Assembly (NCBI RefSeq): GCF_000002075.1
Contig: NW_004797402.1
Span: 531,015 to 595,014 of the forward strand
From: Aplysia californica
Lineage: Eukaryota; Mollusca; Gastropoda; Aplysiida; Aplysiidae
Reading direction: 5' to 3'
Length of the DNA: 64,000 nucleotides
Part shown: positions 1 through 14,100 of the stretch, piece by piece
Position numbering within the stretch: the stretch's first letter is position 1
Layout of the letters: each line of letters starts with the position of its first letter
The notes under the pieces: model-generated
What the model was told of the DNA's origin: nothing
The model's input: the letters and a program-made list of their open reading frames with translations, nothing else
Database searches by the model: none
Program-made: the position numbers and the translations under genes

Positions 1-345
1 CCAAAAAAAAACAACAACAACAACAACAAAAACAACACATCCGAAAGAAAAAAATTCAATACAATAAATAAAATAACGTGAAATAAAATCAATTAAATTG
101 AAATAAAATAAGATAAAGAAGAAAGTAACAACTAGATCTACATGTTGATAAAAAGATAATAAACAAACAAAAGATGATGCTAATGTAAATTGTTTTTTTA
201 AAAATGAATCCCTCAACAAAACAGAACAAGCAGCAAACACGGACACACAGATGATGATAATAAGACCCATGGGGTGCTGTTTTCAATTTGGCAGAAATAC
301 CAAGGAGGAAATCGTAATCTGAGAGAGAGGCAGGGGGTGTGCACG

Positions 346-605
346 AGCTTAAAGGAGAGATTGGTGTGAGTAACAATAAATTTTGAGCTTAACGGAGAGA
401 TGGGTGCGAGTGAGCAAAAAACAATTAATTTTGAGCTTAACGGAGAGATTGGTGTGAGTGAGTAAAAAACAATAAATGTTGAGCTTAATGGAGAGATTGG
501 TGTGAGTGAGTAACAATACATTTTGAGCTTAACGAAGAGATTGGTGTGAGTGAGTAACAATAAATGTAGAGCTTAACGGAGAGAGTGGTGTGAGTGAGTA
601 ACAAT
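346..605. repeat. About 50-bp tandem repeat, 6 units
   Basis: Units share GAGCTTAACGGAGAGATTGG followed by TGTGAGTGAGTAACAATAAA. A further unit and a half lie at 808-865, so the SINE-A copy at 611-790 is inserted inside the array. Bases 1-345 are A-rich with no feature that I can name. Confidence 0.85.
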
Positions 606-610
606 TTTTG

Positions 611-790
611 TTTTAGTTTTAGTAGAGGTTTTACGGCGCTCGCAACAGCATACGGTCATATGAGCGCCAGATAATTAGAGGTGTTACAAGAAAGTAACAA
701 ACATAAAAAAGAAGAAGGGTAGATAAGGACGATGGATGTTTGATTGGAAAGAAGAAGCAAACCACACCAGAGCACCCGCCGACCACCCAC
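611..790 (-). mobile_element. SINE-A copy
   Basis: About 175 bp. In sense it starts GTGGGTGG and ends with a hairpin (GGCGCTC/GAGCGCC arms) and a TAAAAC-like tail. The flanks share AACAATT. Confidence 0.75.
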
Positions 791-904
791 TAAATAACAA
801 TTATTTTCAGCTTAACGGAGAGATTGGTGTGAGTAAATAACAATAATCTTAGCTTAAGGGAGAGCGCGTGCGCGTACGTATGTATGAAAGAGAGACAGAA
901 AGAT

Positions 905-919
905 AGAGAGAAAGAGAGT

Positions 920-992
<73 letters not shown>

Positions 993-1069
993 CCTTCCAC
1001 ACAGACGCCCCAGTTGCCCGTGTTGTGGCACCCGCTCCAAAAACATCCGGACCACTCAGACACACAGTT

Positions 1070-1140
<71 letters not shown>

Positions 1141-1300
1141 GCACAAAGAAAACAACCCTTCCACCCTTGCCTTCCACACTGACGCCACAGTAGCCCTCGT
1201 TGTGGCACCCGCTCACAAAAACATCCGGGCCACACAGACAGACGCACAGACAGACAGACAGACAGACACACAGACAGACAGACAGACAGACAAGCCTTCC
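905..1300. repeat. CAGA tetranucleotide arrays in a larger repeat
   Basis: Three long (CAGA)n tracts are separated by related 80-100-bp spacers containing CACCCGCTC and AACATCCGG. This is a higher-order repeat with an STR core. Bases 1301-1400 hold one more spacer. Confidence 0.85.
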
Positions 1301-1630
1301 ACACTGACGCCCCAGTAGCCCGTGTTGTGGCACCCGCTCACAAAAACATCCGGGCAACACAGACACGGTGGGAACAGCTGGGGTCGGAGGTCACAGAAAG
1401 CCAGCACTGACAAAACACAAACTGCGACAACACACAGACAGATAACTGGCTACACCTCGCGACTTCGGTGCTTTCTTGTCCTATCTCCATTGCCACAAGA
1501 GGCGGGGACAGAACGACGGCATTAAATGTATTCATAAAATAACTACAAGGCATATCGGACGTAGAAAGCTAGACAGAGGTCACTGGAAGTAAAATATTGA
1601 TGCGTTCCTGTAAAATGTTTTGGGTTTTTT

Positions 1631-1807
1631 GTTTTCGTAAGAGTTTTACGGCGCTGGCAACTGCATAAGGTCATATGAGCGCCAGAAGATTAGAGGTGTT
1701 ACAAGAGAGTAACAAACATAAAAAAAAGAAGAAGGGGAGATAAGGATGGTAGATGTCTCATAGGAAAGAAGAAGCAAACCACACCAGAGCACCCGCCAAC
1801 CACCCAC
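1631..1807 (-). mobile_element. SINE-A copy
   Basis: Full-length copy with hairpin arms GGCGCTG/GAGCGCC. Sequence from 1,400 to 1,630 and 1,808-1,940 shows nothing recognisable. Confidence 0.75.
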
Positions 1808-1940
1808 TTTTTCCAGTAAAATGTGAGGATGAAAAATCTATGACATACCATAGTAGTACAAGGCAAAGCAGACGTTTGAGTGACAGTAGTATAATATTAT
1901 GGTTTTTGCTTCCCGTCTGATTAAAAATATTTTAAAATAA

Positions 1941-2283
1941 AATAATAATAAATAGCATTTGTATAGCGCATATCCCGCTCAACAGCAGGCTCTATGCGCT
2001 TTACATTATATTATTACCCCAGCAGACCATAGAACACTCCGAAACATTCTCAGCTTCCCGGGAAGCATACAGTGCAAGCAGCTGATTAAGCGCTCAAACA
2101 CTAACAAACTGACAAGATCTTTCGCAGTCTATAGCCGGGTATCCATTCCCACCTGGGTGAAGTGAGGAAAATTGGTGCAAAGTGCCTTTCCCAAGGACAC
2201 AACCTCGGGTCCCTGAAGGGAATCGAACCCACGACCTTACGGTTGCGAGTCCGAGAGCCTAACCACTAGGCCACCGACGCCAC
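1941..2283 (-). mobile_element. tRNA-derived SINE-1, near full length
   Basis: In sense orientation it has an A-box-like TGGCCTAGTGGTTAGG and a B-box-like GGTTCGATTCC. A V-domain-like core (TGTCCTTGGGAAAGGCAC) follows, then a tail with GCGCATAGAGC, GCGCTATACAAATGC and (ATT)n. Confidence 0.85.
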
Positions 2284-3296
2284 AAAACTCCCACAGCTTC
2301 ATATAAAAGCTTCCCACCGACCCATCCTAGTCGTTCGAATTTCTTCACATCAGCAAAAAGCGGACATACATCGTAGTAGCCTATTATGTGCTAACAACAA
2401 CAAAAAATATATACAAAATGTATCATATATTATATCTTTCACAAATTTCCATTCGCATAATATTAGTCGTATTACGCAAAGCACTAATTTTTTGCTGGGT
2501 TAACTGTGGGATTTGTGGTAAACGATTTTCATCTCAGAAAATAAAACTTCTGATGCCTCTCTGACACCTGAACCATGATGACAAGACACACCACAATAAG
2601 GAGCCTCTTTACTTGGGTTTTTTTTTTAATGAATGTGGGTGTTTTACATTCCCATCGACACAATTTACATCATAATAACAGGAGGACGGCTAGGTCGACC
2701 CTGCCTGTCAGGGCTACCACGGATGGTCTATTTTTTAAAAAGAGGGTTATCGATTCTCACAATAAGAACAAGAAGCCTCAAAAATTACCTAACGATAGAC
2801 CTCCTTTTTTCCTCCAACACATGTTAGTTGTGCACACACGCAAATGAACACACAGGGACACTAACACAAATAAGAACCAATTTAAAAACAAATATGCTGG
2901 TCTGCCCCCCCCCAACAATTTAAAAAAAAACAAAAAAACAATTTTTTTAAAAATCCCCAACGTGACAAAAGAGAAATTTGACACAGAAAACGGTACATTC
3001 CAAGAGTTCTTACCTTGTGAGTGGGTGGGGGGACTTCATCTGTCTCAGCACCGGAGAGCCGACCTCACACAGGAAATGACGAAAACAAAAAGTTCTCGGC
3101 TTCCAACAAAAGAGCGAATGTTCCCAAACGAAAAAGGGAGGGGGGGGGGGGGGAACGCACAAAAAAGCAGAGGATCCAAAAAGAAAATTACGCTCTCTTG
3201 CATCCCGTGAACAAACTTTTGGCATTGATCTAATAAAGTCACTCCTAGTAAAACATTGAGGCCCTCTCTCTAAAACAGCATCCTGCAGAATCTATG

Positions 3297-3430
3297 CATC
3301 ATCATCATCATTGCCTTTCTCACCCTGCATCAGGGTATAGGCCACGGACAAACACCCTCCACTTTTCTCTATCCTGGGCTAGCCTCTTGATGTTATTCCA
3401 TGTCTTCCCACTTTTCTGTACATTTAAATG
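3297..3430 (-). mobile_element. RTE-like LINE 3' fragment
   Basis: Read on the minus strand it gives [20 protein letters not shown], the usual C-terminus of RTE-type reverse transcriptases. 5'-truncated. Bases 2,284-3,296 hold homopolymers and no gene. Confidence 0.65.
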
Positions 3431-3629
3431 TTGCGACTGGCATTAACGAACATGTCTTGTTTCATTTCTCAGGTAAACACTCATTAAGAACAATCTTTCC
3501 TCCTAGTCTTTGAAATCAAGATACTTCAGTCCCTGAAATTAGTATCATAATATGAGCAATACCAGAGATGTCATCCCCCTGTGGTTTTGAGGACTCCCCC
3601 ACCCAAAACACCTTGTATCTTACATACAT

Positions 3630-3886
3630 AGAAGACATGAGCCGTCTTTTTACACAGAAGACGTGAGCCGTCTTCTTACATAGAAGACGTGAGCCGTCTC
3701 CTTACATAGAAGACGTGAGCCGTCTCCTTACATAGAAGACGTGAGCCGTCTCCTTACATAGAAGACGTGAGCCGTCTCCTTACATAGAAGACGTGAGCGA
3801 GCCGTCTCCTTACATAGAAGACGTGAGCCGTCTCCTTACATAGAAGACGTGAGCCGTCTCCTTACATAGAAGACGTGAGCCGTCTT
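3630..3886. repeat. 26-bp minisatellite, about 10 units
   Basis: The unit is CTTACATAGAAGACGTGAGC plus CGTCTC. Each unit carries the inverted repeat AGACG-TGAGC-CGTCT. One unit has a 4-bp insertion. Units are nearly identical, suggesting recent expansion. Confidence 0.92.
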
Positions 3887-3956
3887 GTAGAGAACAATTG
3901 TTGAAAGTGCACATCTCCCCCTCCCCCCGAAGTTGTACTCAGTCAAAAAATGTTTG

Positions 3957-4155
3957 CCTGTGCGTGTATGTGCGTGTTTGTGAGAGTGTACGTGTGAGTG
4001 TGTGAATGTGTGTGTGGGGGGGGGGGGGGAGGGAGGGTGCATTTGTGCGTGTATGTGTGTGTGTGTGCGTATGTGTGTGTGTGTGTGTGTGAGTGCATGT
4101 GTGAGTGCGTGTGTGCTAGTGCACGTGTATGTGTGTGTGTGAGTGCATGAGTATG

Positions 4156-4215
<60 letters not shown>

Positions 4216-4256
4216 TGCATGTGCGTGCGTATGTGCGTGTGAATGTGCATGTGCGT
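3957..4256. repeat. GT microsatellite with poly-G
   Basis: Long imperfect (GT)n interrupted by a run of G near 4,016-4,030. Confidence 0.9.
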
Positions 4257-4486
4257 GTGTCTGCAACAGCTTGTGTACAAACAAGAACGTTTGATCCTGT
4301 AAACATTTACGTTGGCATAAACACAATGTGAGTACACCTTATTTTTGTCTTATCATGGGCATGTCTGTACTAATAATGAAGCGTGCTGACAAAATGAGTT
4401 ACTTCTCGGATTCAAGCCTTATGGAAATAGACACCTCATGCTTATAGGTGAAGTTTTTACAATTTGTAAGTAGGGTATAATAAAAG

Positions 4487-4835
4487 GGGGCTCCAGTGGC
4501 TAAGTGAGTAGTGAGTTTAGACTCAAGCAATGTCAAGCAAGTGTCGGTGACACGGGGATCAGATGGGTGGTCACTGGGGTGTGTCCTTGAGCAAGACACG
4601 ACAACCCTCACTCAAATTACAGGGCGCTGCACAGTGGCGACCGACAGTGGCATTGTTTGTAAACTGTTCTGTATTTGAGTAATAGTGTGTATTTAGGTAT
4701 GCATTCATGCATGCATGCATGTATTTATGTATGTACGTATTTATAATTATGTATTTATGTAAGTATGTTTGCCATTGTAAAACAAAGTGCCCTTCTGGGA
4801 CAAATAAAAGTGTAATTTTTTTTTTTTTTTTTAAA
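4487..4835 (+). mobile_element. SINE-2 (tRNA-like head, V-like core)
   Basis: Begins GGGGGCTCCAGTGGCTAAGT, has TGTCCTTGAGCAAGACAC in the middle, and ends TTCTGGGACAAATAAAAGTG plus poly-T. A second copy is at 32,484. The family name is not known to me. Confidence 0.75.
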
Positions 4836-5025
4836 GGCATGTTACACATAAAGAATATGGCATTAATAGAAAATCTACAGATTTGACCCTCGTGTACATT
4901 TTTGGCTTATACCTCCATTTGTGGGCTTTGAGAAGCAACTCATTTCGTTAGCACGTCTCTTAATTCTATCATATTATATCGTGACTTAGAGAAGTACTTA
5001 TACAAAAAGGCATAAGAGTACTCAC

Positions 5026-5168
5026 ATCTGCCTCTGGCATGTTGAGCCACTGCTTCGGGTGGTCTTCCGCGGCTAAGAACGCGATGAGGTCCAAGGCCGT
5101 GAGCCTCGTCTGTCGCCGTGACGACACAAACACAAGGACGGGCTTGTGCGGGGAGTGGGTTTTGATGG
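5026..5168 (-). CDS. ASCC3: ASCC3 coding exon 31, last in window
   Basis: Residues 1553-1600, [20 protein letters not shown] then [14 protein letters not shown]. The acceptor is GGACAG and the donor GTGAGT. I found no sequence between 1 and 5,000 encoding the next conserved segment (GIGMHHAGLHERDRKTVEEL in human), so the following intron is over 5 kb. Confidence 0.95.
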
Positions 5169-8100
5169 CTGTCCAGGAAACAAGTGGAGAGAAAATTGAA
5201 ACCACTCAAGTTGAAACAAATTTGACAGAGCCATTAAGAAAGCCAGCAAAATCTCGTGATATGATTTTATTAAAATTGATGAAATGTATAAGATCAGAAG
5301 AATGAAAAAGATCAACAGCATTATAAACGATCCATCATACCCCCTTTCCACACAAATAGTAAGATCACGCAGCGGCAGATATGTACTTCTAAAAACAAAG
5401 AAAGAAAGATATAAAAGAAGTTTTTTATCATCTAGAATAAGGCTATTGTCAGAATAAGCATCAATGTGTATTGCTTTTTCGAGTATGTATCTATATAACT
5501 TGTTATATAGTTCTTGTAATTAAATTCTTGCATGTGGTTGAACGACTCATCTGATGTGATGTGTACATTTTGTCAGCTTTACTTTTCTTTCTATATTGAA
5601 TTTTAATGAAAGTAATAATATAATTAAAACTTTTGATGTATACCTGCATAAGTTTTTACGGTCCTGTACATTCATTCATCCAGTGCCAGATCTGCGACAG
5701 ACATCGGCGATCATGATTTTCCATTCATTTCTTTGCTCGGATGCTCTCAGAAAAGCTACGTTTCCTTGATCTTTCCCTGTTACCCATTTGTTTAGGTTCC
5801 CTAAGTATGTTGTTCTAGGCCTACCCCTGCCTCGCTTGCCCTCAATTTTGCCAGTGACAGCTAGATGTTCAAGACCCTTATGTCTATTCAGGTGTCCCAA
5901 AAACTGCATTTGTCATTTCCTGATTGTTTTTAACATTGAGCGTCCCACGTGGGCTTCATCAAGCACTACCTCATTTGATTTCTTTTCCTTCCACGATACT
6001 CTCAGCAGTCTCCTAAGAAACCACATTTCTGTTGCCTCTATTTTATTTTCCTGTACAGCAAAGAAAAATTTTCCTCAGGGATAATAAAGTATTATCTTTC
6101 CAAAATGTATATCCTCACAACAAGAAGTCAGTCGCTCATCCTAAAACAACCAAAGTATTTTTAACCCTTTTGTGACACTAGGTTTTTAACAAGTTTTACT
6201 GCCCAAATTTTTGCTAGCCAGGACAGTGAGTAGTTTCAGTCATTCTGTGGTTCCTTTCAAAATTGAAGATTTACGTGATTCTCACATTTCCGTTATAACA
6301 GATTTTGAATCTTTCATTAATTTCCGGATAGAAGTCCATTCAAATCCAGAGCGGTGCATTTTAGGACATTTTAGGTTGTACATTGCACAGGAGAACAGCA
6401 TCTTGGCTCACGATGTTCAACGTACAACATACAGGAGCTGTCATAAAGAGGTAAAGCTCAGCAGGTCGAAGAAGGCTTCATGGTGTCCTTCTCCTTTTAC
6501 TTCTTTTCAGTGTTTTCATTATCCTTTATCTCTTCCAGGGGGAATGAAAGGCTGTAACTGTGTGGAGGTGGAGGAAATTGCATCTCAAGAACATTATCTT
6601 CATTTAACACTTTGCAATTATATTTTGGGGAAAATCCAAAGAAACTGGGTGGTAAACATCGCCAATTGGCCAGATGAGGGGCAAAGTGCTAAAACGTGCA
6701 CATTTTGTTGGAATTCCTAAAGACAAAAGTGTCAATGGATAGGAATGGAAAGGTTCAATTAAAAAAAAAAAAAAAAGAAAAAAACAACTGCAACAACAAC
6801 ATTATTATCTAGAGAGAAAAGGACGGACAACTGTCCTGTAGTGTGACTCACCCTGGAAGGTAGGCTTGTTCATGGTGGCCATACGTGGGCAGTAGTGCTG
6901 GCCGGGGAACCCCTTCACGTGAACCTCCAGGGGAACCGGCCGCACCGAGGGACGGAAGTTGAACAAACCCATCTGGGGAGGAAAGTCAGGTCAGTGAGAA
7001 ATCATCATCACCATCATCATCATCATTGTTATCATCATCATCGTTATCATCACCATCTTCATCCTCGTTATCATCACCATCTTCATCATCATCGTCCTCG
7101 TTATCATCACCATCATCATCATCATCATCATCATCGTTATCATCGTCATCATTATCATCACCATCATCATCATCATCATCATCATCGTTATCATCGTCAT
7201 CATTATCATCACCATCATCATCATCATCATCATCATCACCATCACCATCATCATCTTCATCATCATCATCATCATCATCATCATCTTCATTATAATACAG
7301 AAGAAAAAAAACGTAAGAGGGGAAGTGGGAAGTGGTCATTTGTACAGGTGACAGTCTTGGACAAGTGGCCGTTAGGAAAGGTTTGATTGTAAATATATAT
7401 GTGAGGCATCGTGGTGAAATCAGGCGCTCGTCAAAATAGTAAAATCGAAGAAACGGGCACTTTTCTGCCAGTTTGGCAATTTTTATTGAATTTTTGAGTT
7501 TTTGACTCAACACTTTTTACGTCCTAATAACAAAATATTTAATTTAAGGGTAAATAACATTCATTAATGGTACAAAATATGTAAAATTTAAGTTTTCAAT
7601 GACTATAAACTTTTGAAGTTACCATTCTTTGGTGGCCATTTTCTCGCTAATTTAACCTCCGAAACCAGGTGACCCCACCTTCTTCAATCGCAAATATCTC
7701 GACTTCCAGGTATTTTTTAAATCAAAAGCAAGACGAATGAACATGCTTTAAGATGATACCAATAACTCCACATGCCCAAAAAAATTGACGAGCGCCTGAT
7801 TCCATGACGTTGTGACACATGCAACCACCGGACAGACATACCTCTTTGATGGCGAGCCAATCAGCCAAGTCCCGGGCGTTGGCCAGGGCAGTGGAGAGAC
7901 CCACAACGCGCACAGGCTTGGAGGTGTGGGAGGAGATGAAGTTTGTACGCGACACGATCACCTCCAGTACCGGACCACGGTCGTCCCCTGTGGACAACAC
8001 AAACCAAAGATTCTAAAAAGAGAAGTACATCCATACATTATCAAACGGGCCTAAAAATTTGTCCAACGTGATACTCTTCCATTTATGCAATAATATTACG

Positions 8101-11100
8101 ATCCTGTGATCATTAAAAAAAATATTTTTCTCCAATACTTTCTAAGGAACATTGCAGCAACTGCAGCAAACCTGCACTTATCACTACATGGCACTGGACA
8201 GAAGGGCGAGAGCCCAGCTGTTGCTGGATCGATAACAACAACAACAACAACTCCAATACTTTCACATTTAATAATCACACAGCAGGAGATAATTGGAGGC
8301 TACTACTGAAAAAATCCTTCTTTATTGTCTGCTTTCTTTACCACAAACCAACCAGACCGGCGTTTGCGGTGTAGTAGTTAAGCTTTTCAGCGTCTCATGC
8401 AGAAGACCCGAGTTCAATTCACTTGGGGGGAGACTTTGTGTATCCCTCTTAGCCCAGGTTGGCATAACTTTTTTCAATATCAGCTTAAAACACCCTACAT
8501 TTTTTTTTTTTTATTAAAAACAAAACCCTAAAAAACAGAAACAAAAAACAAACTAAACCAATCAAAACAGACAAAACACAAGGTGTATCTCACCGAGCAG
8601 ATGAATCTCGTCAATGACCAGCAGGGCGACGGCCTTGACATAGGACCTAGTCTGCCAGCTACGACTGACGCCGTCCCACTTCTCCGGGGTGGTCACGATG
8701 AGGTCGGCATTGGCCACCGCCTTCATGTCAGGGGTCACGTCCCCGGTCAGCTCCACCACTCTGGGGAAAAGAACACGAAATATTACTGGGCTCTCGAGGC
8801 CTAGCGCAGGCAAGTTTTCTACCCTTAAATTTAAAAGATTTCCTTTTAAAAATTCAAACTTGATATTCTTGAACCGTAGTCTATTTTGTTACCGAATGAA
8901 CAAACAACTCAAGCCCCGTACCCAGAGAAAGACAAAGGAAACTGACGATTAAAATCACCAGTATTGAGAAAAAGCCCGCAGACAGAAGGAAATTATGCCC
9001 TCTAGATGGGGGGGGGGGGGGGGGGAGGAGAAGGGTTGTGGGGAAGAATTGCTAAAAGAAGGAGAATAAATAAGACATAAGTATGTACTCACTTCTTGCC
9101 CAGTTTCTGTTCAATCCTGACCTTCCAGTCTTCCATCCGCTCCCTGACCAGAGCCTTCAGAGGCGCGATGTACACAGCCTGAAACAGGACACACACATTT
9201 CTCAGTACTCACAAACTATTGGAAATAATATATCATTCTGAACAGAAATTAACCAAAGCAATCAAATGACTTGCTTATTACCAAATTTTTTTTTTTTTAA
9301 ACAACACTAAATAAATACCAAATTACAAAGTATACAAAAATAGAATTCTAGCAATGAAAAGACTTGCATATTGTCAAATTTAAAAAAGACACACAAAAAC
9401 AGACAAATTAATACCAAAATAGAAAGTATTAAAAAATCTAATACAATCTCCACACCAAAACAATTCTCTTTCCACATAAAAAGGCAGTATCTGCAAAACA
9501 ATCTTGTTTGTTATCGAAGACAACATTAGTGACATGATAAATTTATCTTTCATAGCAAGTAACACAACATGAACAGTCAATTACAACTTTAGAGTGTACA
9601 GAGGTTTCCCCTCTATAAATAGAGCCAGGCTAACCTTGAACTTTGGGTACTCCCGAAACACCCTGAAGATGGCCAGTTCCGCAGCCACAGTTTTTCCCGA
9701 ACCAGTAGGGGCGCCAAGTAGGACGTTGCAGTCGTTGTGGTACAAGGTGTGAAAAATCTGGGTCTAAATCAGACAAAAGTCGGCCTTTGTACAAGCACAT
9801 TCAACTCTCAATGTCTACAAAAAGACAGCATAATTAGCTATCAATGGTAAGAATTGGGGAAAAGGAAGGAAGTGGAGGGTGTAGGGGGATTAAAGTGGGG
9901 GGGGGGGGGGGTGAAAGTTGAAATTAGGGAGGAGGAGAAGGGACTAGGGGGTGTAAGGATTGATGGCGGCAACTGAACAGCATCCCTGAGAGATTTTGTA
10001 TCATCTGTTCCACTTCATAATATACCATGGAGTGTTAAGGTTCTATTTTGGTCTTTAAATATTAGCATATTACCTCATCTGGAGAGAAAAATATTATTTG
10101 TCTCGACAAAGTGGAATCAAGCACTCGTCAATTTTTGGACACATGTGAAGTTATTGGAATCGTTTTATATTTAAACCTTGTTCATTTGCCTTGCTTTCTT
10201 TGAAACAAATACCCATCTATCTTGAATAGAAGTTGAGATATTTGTAATTAAAGGAGGCGGGGTCATTTGGTTTCTGAGATGTTGTTGTTGTTGTTTTCAA
10301 ATCCCTTTAGTAGCTGCGAGCATTTCGCTCTTGGCAGCGCAATGCCTCCCTTGGCTTCTGAGATAAAATTAGTGAGAAAATGGTCGCCAAAGGTTAGTTA
10401 TTTCCTTAGCTTGAGAGTCTGTGGAAACTGAAAATTTACATTTTTTGTGCTTTTAATCCACACAAAAATGTGTTCTTTAATGGGCATGAAAGGTGTTGAG
10501 CCAAAAAACAAAAATTTGATAAAAGATCACAAACCTATGGAAAGTGCCAGTTTTTTCACTTTGATTATTTTGATGAGAGCCTGATTTCACCACGCTGCCT
10601 CACATATATCAAAAGCCTTGTAATAAATTATTTGTGACAGAAGACAAAGGCAAAGAATTGGCCACATTCTCCTTATGAACAACTGCAGATGTCCCCTTTT
10701 AGTTTTAATGAGGGGAAAGGATGGACCAGAATATCTAAAGCATACAAAACGGAGCTAAAAGCAATCATGGTAATATATCACCAAGGAGGTCAACTATTTC
10801 ACACTGACACGCTGAGCTTACCTGTATGGGGTTGAAGTGTGAAAAGCTGTACAAAGCCTCGAACCTCATATCCTTCAGGGCAGTGACGGGTAAAGGCTGA
10901 AGGTTCAGCAAATCTGACAGAGAAAACAGAAACACATAAGACAAGAGCACAAAAGTAAACCCAGGGTTCATTCTGAGCAGGAGACAAATAACATGTCAAT
11001 TCGGAAGAAAATTTTTCGTTCAGCAAGCAAAAATACCTAATGGTTCACTTCAGACCGCATAAAATCGAGGCCTTCTAACCTTCAAGGAAATATTTTTACA

Positions 11101-14100
11101 ATAGATCTAGTTAAAAATGTCTTTCCAAGACGTTTCCAAGAATTTTGCCAACTTCCCAAAATTTCAAGAGTTTCATATCTTGGAAAATAAAAACGAGTTT
11201 TCTAGTTTTCCAAGACCTGTACGAACCCTGTAAACTGTAATACCAGTTGCCCATTGCAGATGTGATCGGGTCGGGTCGATCGCCCGAAAACAAACGGGTT
11301 TGTTTTTTAGGCGACGAGTCGGCCAATCTGTTTGAGCTACGATAGCCGCTTTGCGCTTTCAATGTGGCGAGCAAACCGACCCGACCCGATCGTGCCAATG
11401 GGTACCCAGTATAATGATGTCTCTGTGCGTTGTTTTCACAACATAATGTCACCTTACTATGACGTAACTCATAAATTCTTACATGTTCATCTAAAATAGA
11501 AAGCCTCACTCATCATAGATAGGGGAATAAGACAAGAGGAGACCGATAAAAGAAGAGAGGATGACAAAAAGAAAGGAAAAAGAACAGACAGAGGAAGAAG
11601 AGAGAAAGGAAGAAAAAAAGGAAGAGAGACCGACTGGCTATCACTGGTAATCAAGAAATGACAAAACAACTCGGAGAGAAGAAATGAAAGGAAAAAGGAA
11701 GGGAAAAAAAGGGAAGGAAGAGAAATGAAAGAAAAACTGATAAAATATAAAACAAAAAAGTGTACCCTAAAATTTCTCTTCACTCCTTGTAGACATGGAC
11801 AGTGTGAGATTATTTTAATAATAATAATAATAATTATAAAAATAATAATGATAATAATAACAATAGATTGCATTTATACAGCGCTCTGTCCCATACCAGT
11901 ATACGCTCTGAGCACTTTTAACACCCTGCCATCACAAGGCCCATATAGTAAAAACACTTGCCATAAAAGGCAAAGGCATTTGGGGAAAATCCAAAGAAAC
12001 TGGGTGGGTGGTAAACATCGCTGATCGGCGAGACGTGATGGCAAAGTGTTTAAACACTGCAGCAAGTAATCTGAAACAAGAGAGAAAAGCTTAACCCTAT
12101 CTGTACGTCGTGTTTTACTACCGTATCCATACGATGTGGGGAACTCTGTGCCACCATTTTCCAAAGAGGAAATTTACCCGTTAACCCGATCCGTACGCTT
12201 TGCATAGCAGTCTGTCAAAATGATTTTTTTTAGAAATACTGAAAGTTTAAACGAGATCTTCGCACAAAAAGTATTCTAAAATGTGAAGAATACAACCCCG
12301 TGGGTACAAAATGACCCCAGGGCGTAGGGATAGGGTTAACACACCTGTGTGAGGGGGATGCCTCTCGGGCAAGATGAGATGCTGGAAGGACATGGGGTGG
12401 GTCATGCTGGAGCCGATCCAACGGTCAGAGACCACCTTCACGTAGTACTGCGACGGCAGGGGTTCGAAGATCGGGATGGTGAACACAATAGTCTGAGTCT
12501 CATAGGCCACCACCTGGTCAGAGAGAGAGAGAAACGCATTGATGGAAAACATGTTTAGTTTTAGTAGCAAGTGTTTTACGGCATTTGCAACACAACAAGG
12601 TATATAAGTGCCGAAGATCAGAGGTGTTACAAGAGAGTAACAAACACAGAAAAGGAGAGATAAGGACGATAGATGTTTGATAGGAAAGCAGGAGCAAACC
12701 TCACCAGAGCACCTGCCAAGCACCCACAAAAGGACTAAACTAAGCTCATGCAAATACAAACAAACAAAAAAAAAAAAAAAGCATAACACCAAAGGAATAT
12801 TCTAAGCGTGCAAACCTGTTTTTTATGCAGCAGGAAGTACTCCGAGTGGTAGATGTGGTTGTTCTCAGGGTCCTCTACCCAGATCCAGAAAGGCTCTGCA
12901 GAGCTGCCATGCACCTAAAGGAGAAAAGAACAGAGGGAATGATTATCTCAATGAACCATGTAGAGAAACATGTTGTCGCTCCCACAAGGAAAAGGAACGA
13001 CTTTGTTTGACTCTATTCAACAAGGAAAGTAAAATACGTTGAAGTTTCTCATTTTTCTTTTGACAGAGTACAAGTATACTAAAAGCAGTGTAAAAAAGTA
13101 CCTATTACAGATGACGGTTGAGATGGTTAGGCCACAATTTCCACATGAGAAATTCTTTCCATCCCCAAAGAGCTCTAACTTGGGCCCCTCAAGGCCAAAG
13201 AGAGGGAAGACTACCAATAGAAGCCTAAAACAATAGGGAGGTTATGCTCGGGAACAAAGAAAGGGAGAGCTTGACCCTGACCTTGTCGTCCCAGGAGAAA
13301 TCCGGAGTGACCTCCAGCCTGACCCTGAGCACGGTGCGTGTGATTGGCTGGACAGACGCCTCGATGGCCAGCTGGGGCAGTTGGTGGACGCACTTCTTGA
13401 TGAGGGAGCCCATCTTCACGTGGTTCACCATCAGGCCTGAGGAAACACACAGGAGGGGCGGAGAGTTGAGTTGAGTTTTTGTAAGTGTTTTACGGCACTT
13501 GCACCACAATAAGGTCATATAGGTGCCAAAGATTAGCTCCATCTTTCCTATCAAACATTTATTGCCCTGATCTCTCCAACTTCTTTTTGTGTTTGTTACT
13601 CTCTTGTAACACCTCTAATTTCTGACACTTATATGACCTTATTGTGTTGCAAGTGCCATAAAGCTCATACACCCCCCGGAGCGGTGCTACTAACTGAATT
13701 GTCTTTTGGCCTTTCCCAAAGGGGGGGACATTAACATGTTCTTATGCACAGTAGAATTGTAAATGGGCTGATTCATTAATGTCATGTTCATTATAGTGCC
13801 TGAACTGCAACAGGGAACTGCAGCTTTTTCTTTCCTAATCCATTGATCATTTTTCCTCTACTTCTTTTGTATGTTTGTCACACTCATGTGAACTGCTATT
13901 TCCGGGGTGCCTTGATAGTCGAAGCAGACTTTGTGCTGTTGAAGCTAGAGAGGTGAGCAGAGTAAGACCGATTCCCTGTAAAGACTTCTCTGTTGACATC
14001 CACCCCTTGGCGCTCATATGACCTTATGCAGTTGCGAGCGCCGTAAAACCCTCTACTATAAAAAACAAAACAAAAACTGTTTTGTTGCGAGCGCTGTAAA

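Noticed and set aside
884-1318. 144-codon open frame rich in RQTDRQTD
   Set aside because: It is a translation of the CAGA microsatellite, open in several frames because of the repeat.
3630-3886. CRISPR-like array of regular repeats
   Set aside because: There are no unique spacers. It is a plain tandem minisatellite in an animal genome.
6895-7513. His-rich and Asp-rich open frames
   Set aside because: They are CAT/ATG trinucleotide repeat translations on both strands, next to ASCC3 exon 30.
8562-8813. Separate helicase gene fragments, as SNRNP200
   Set aside because: All helicase-like pieces join in phase and order as one ASCC3 protein.
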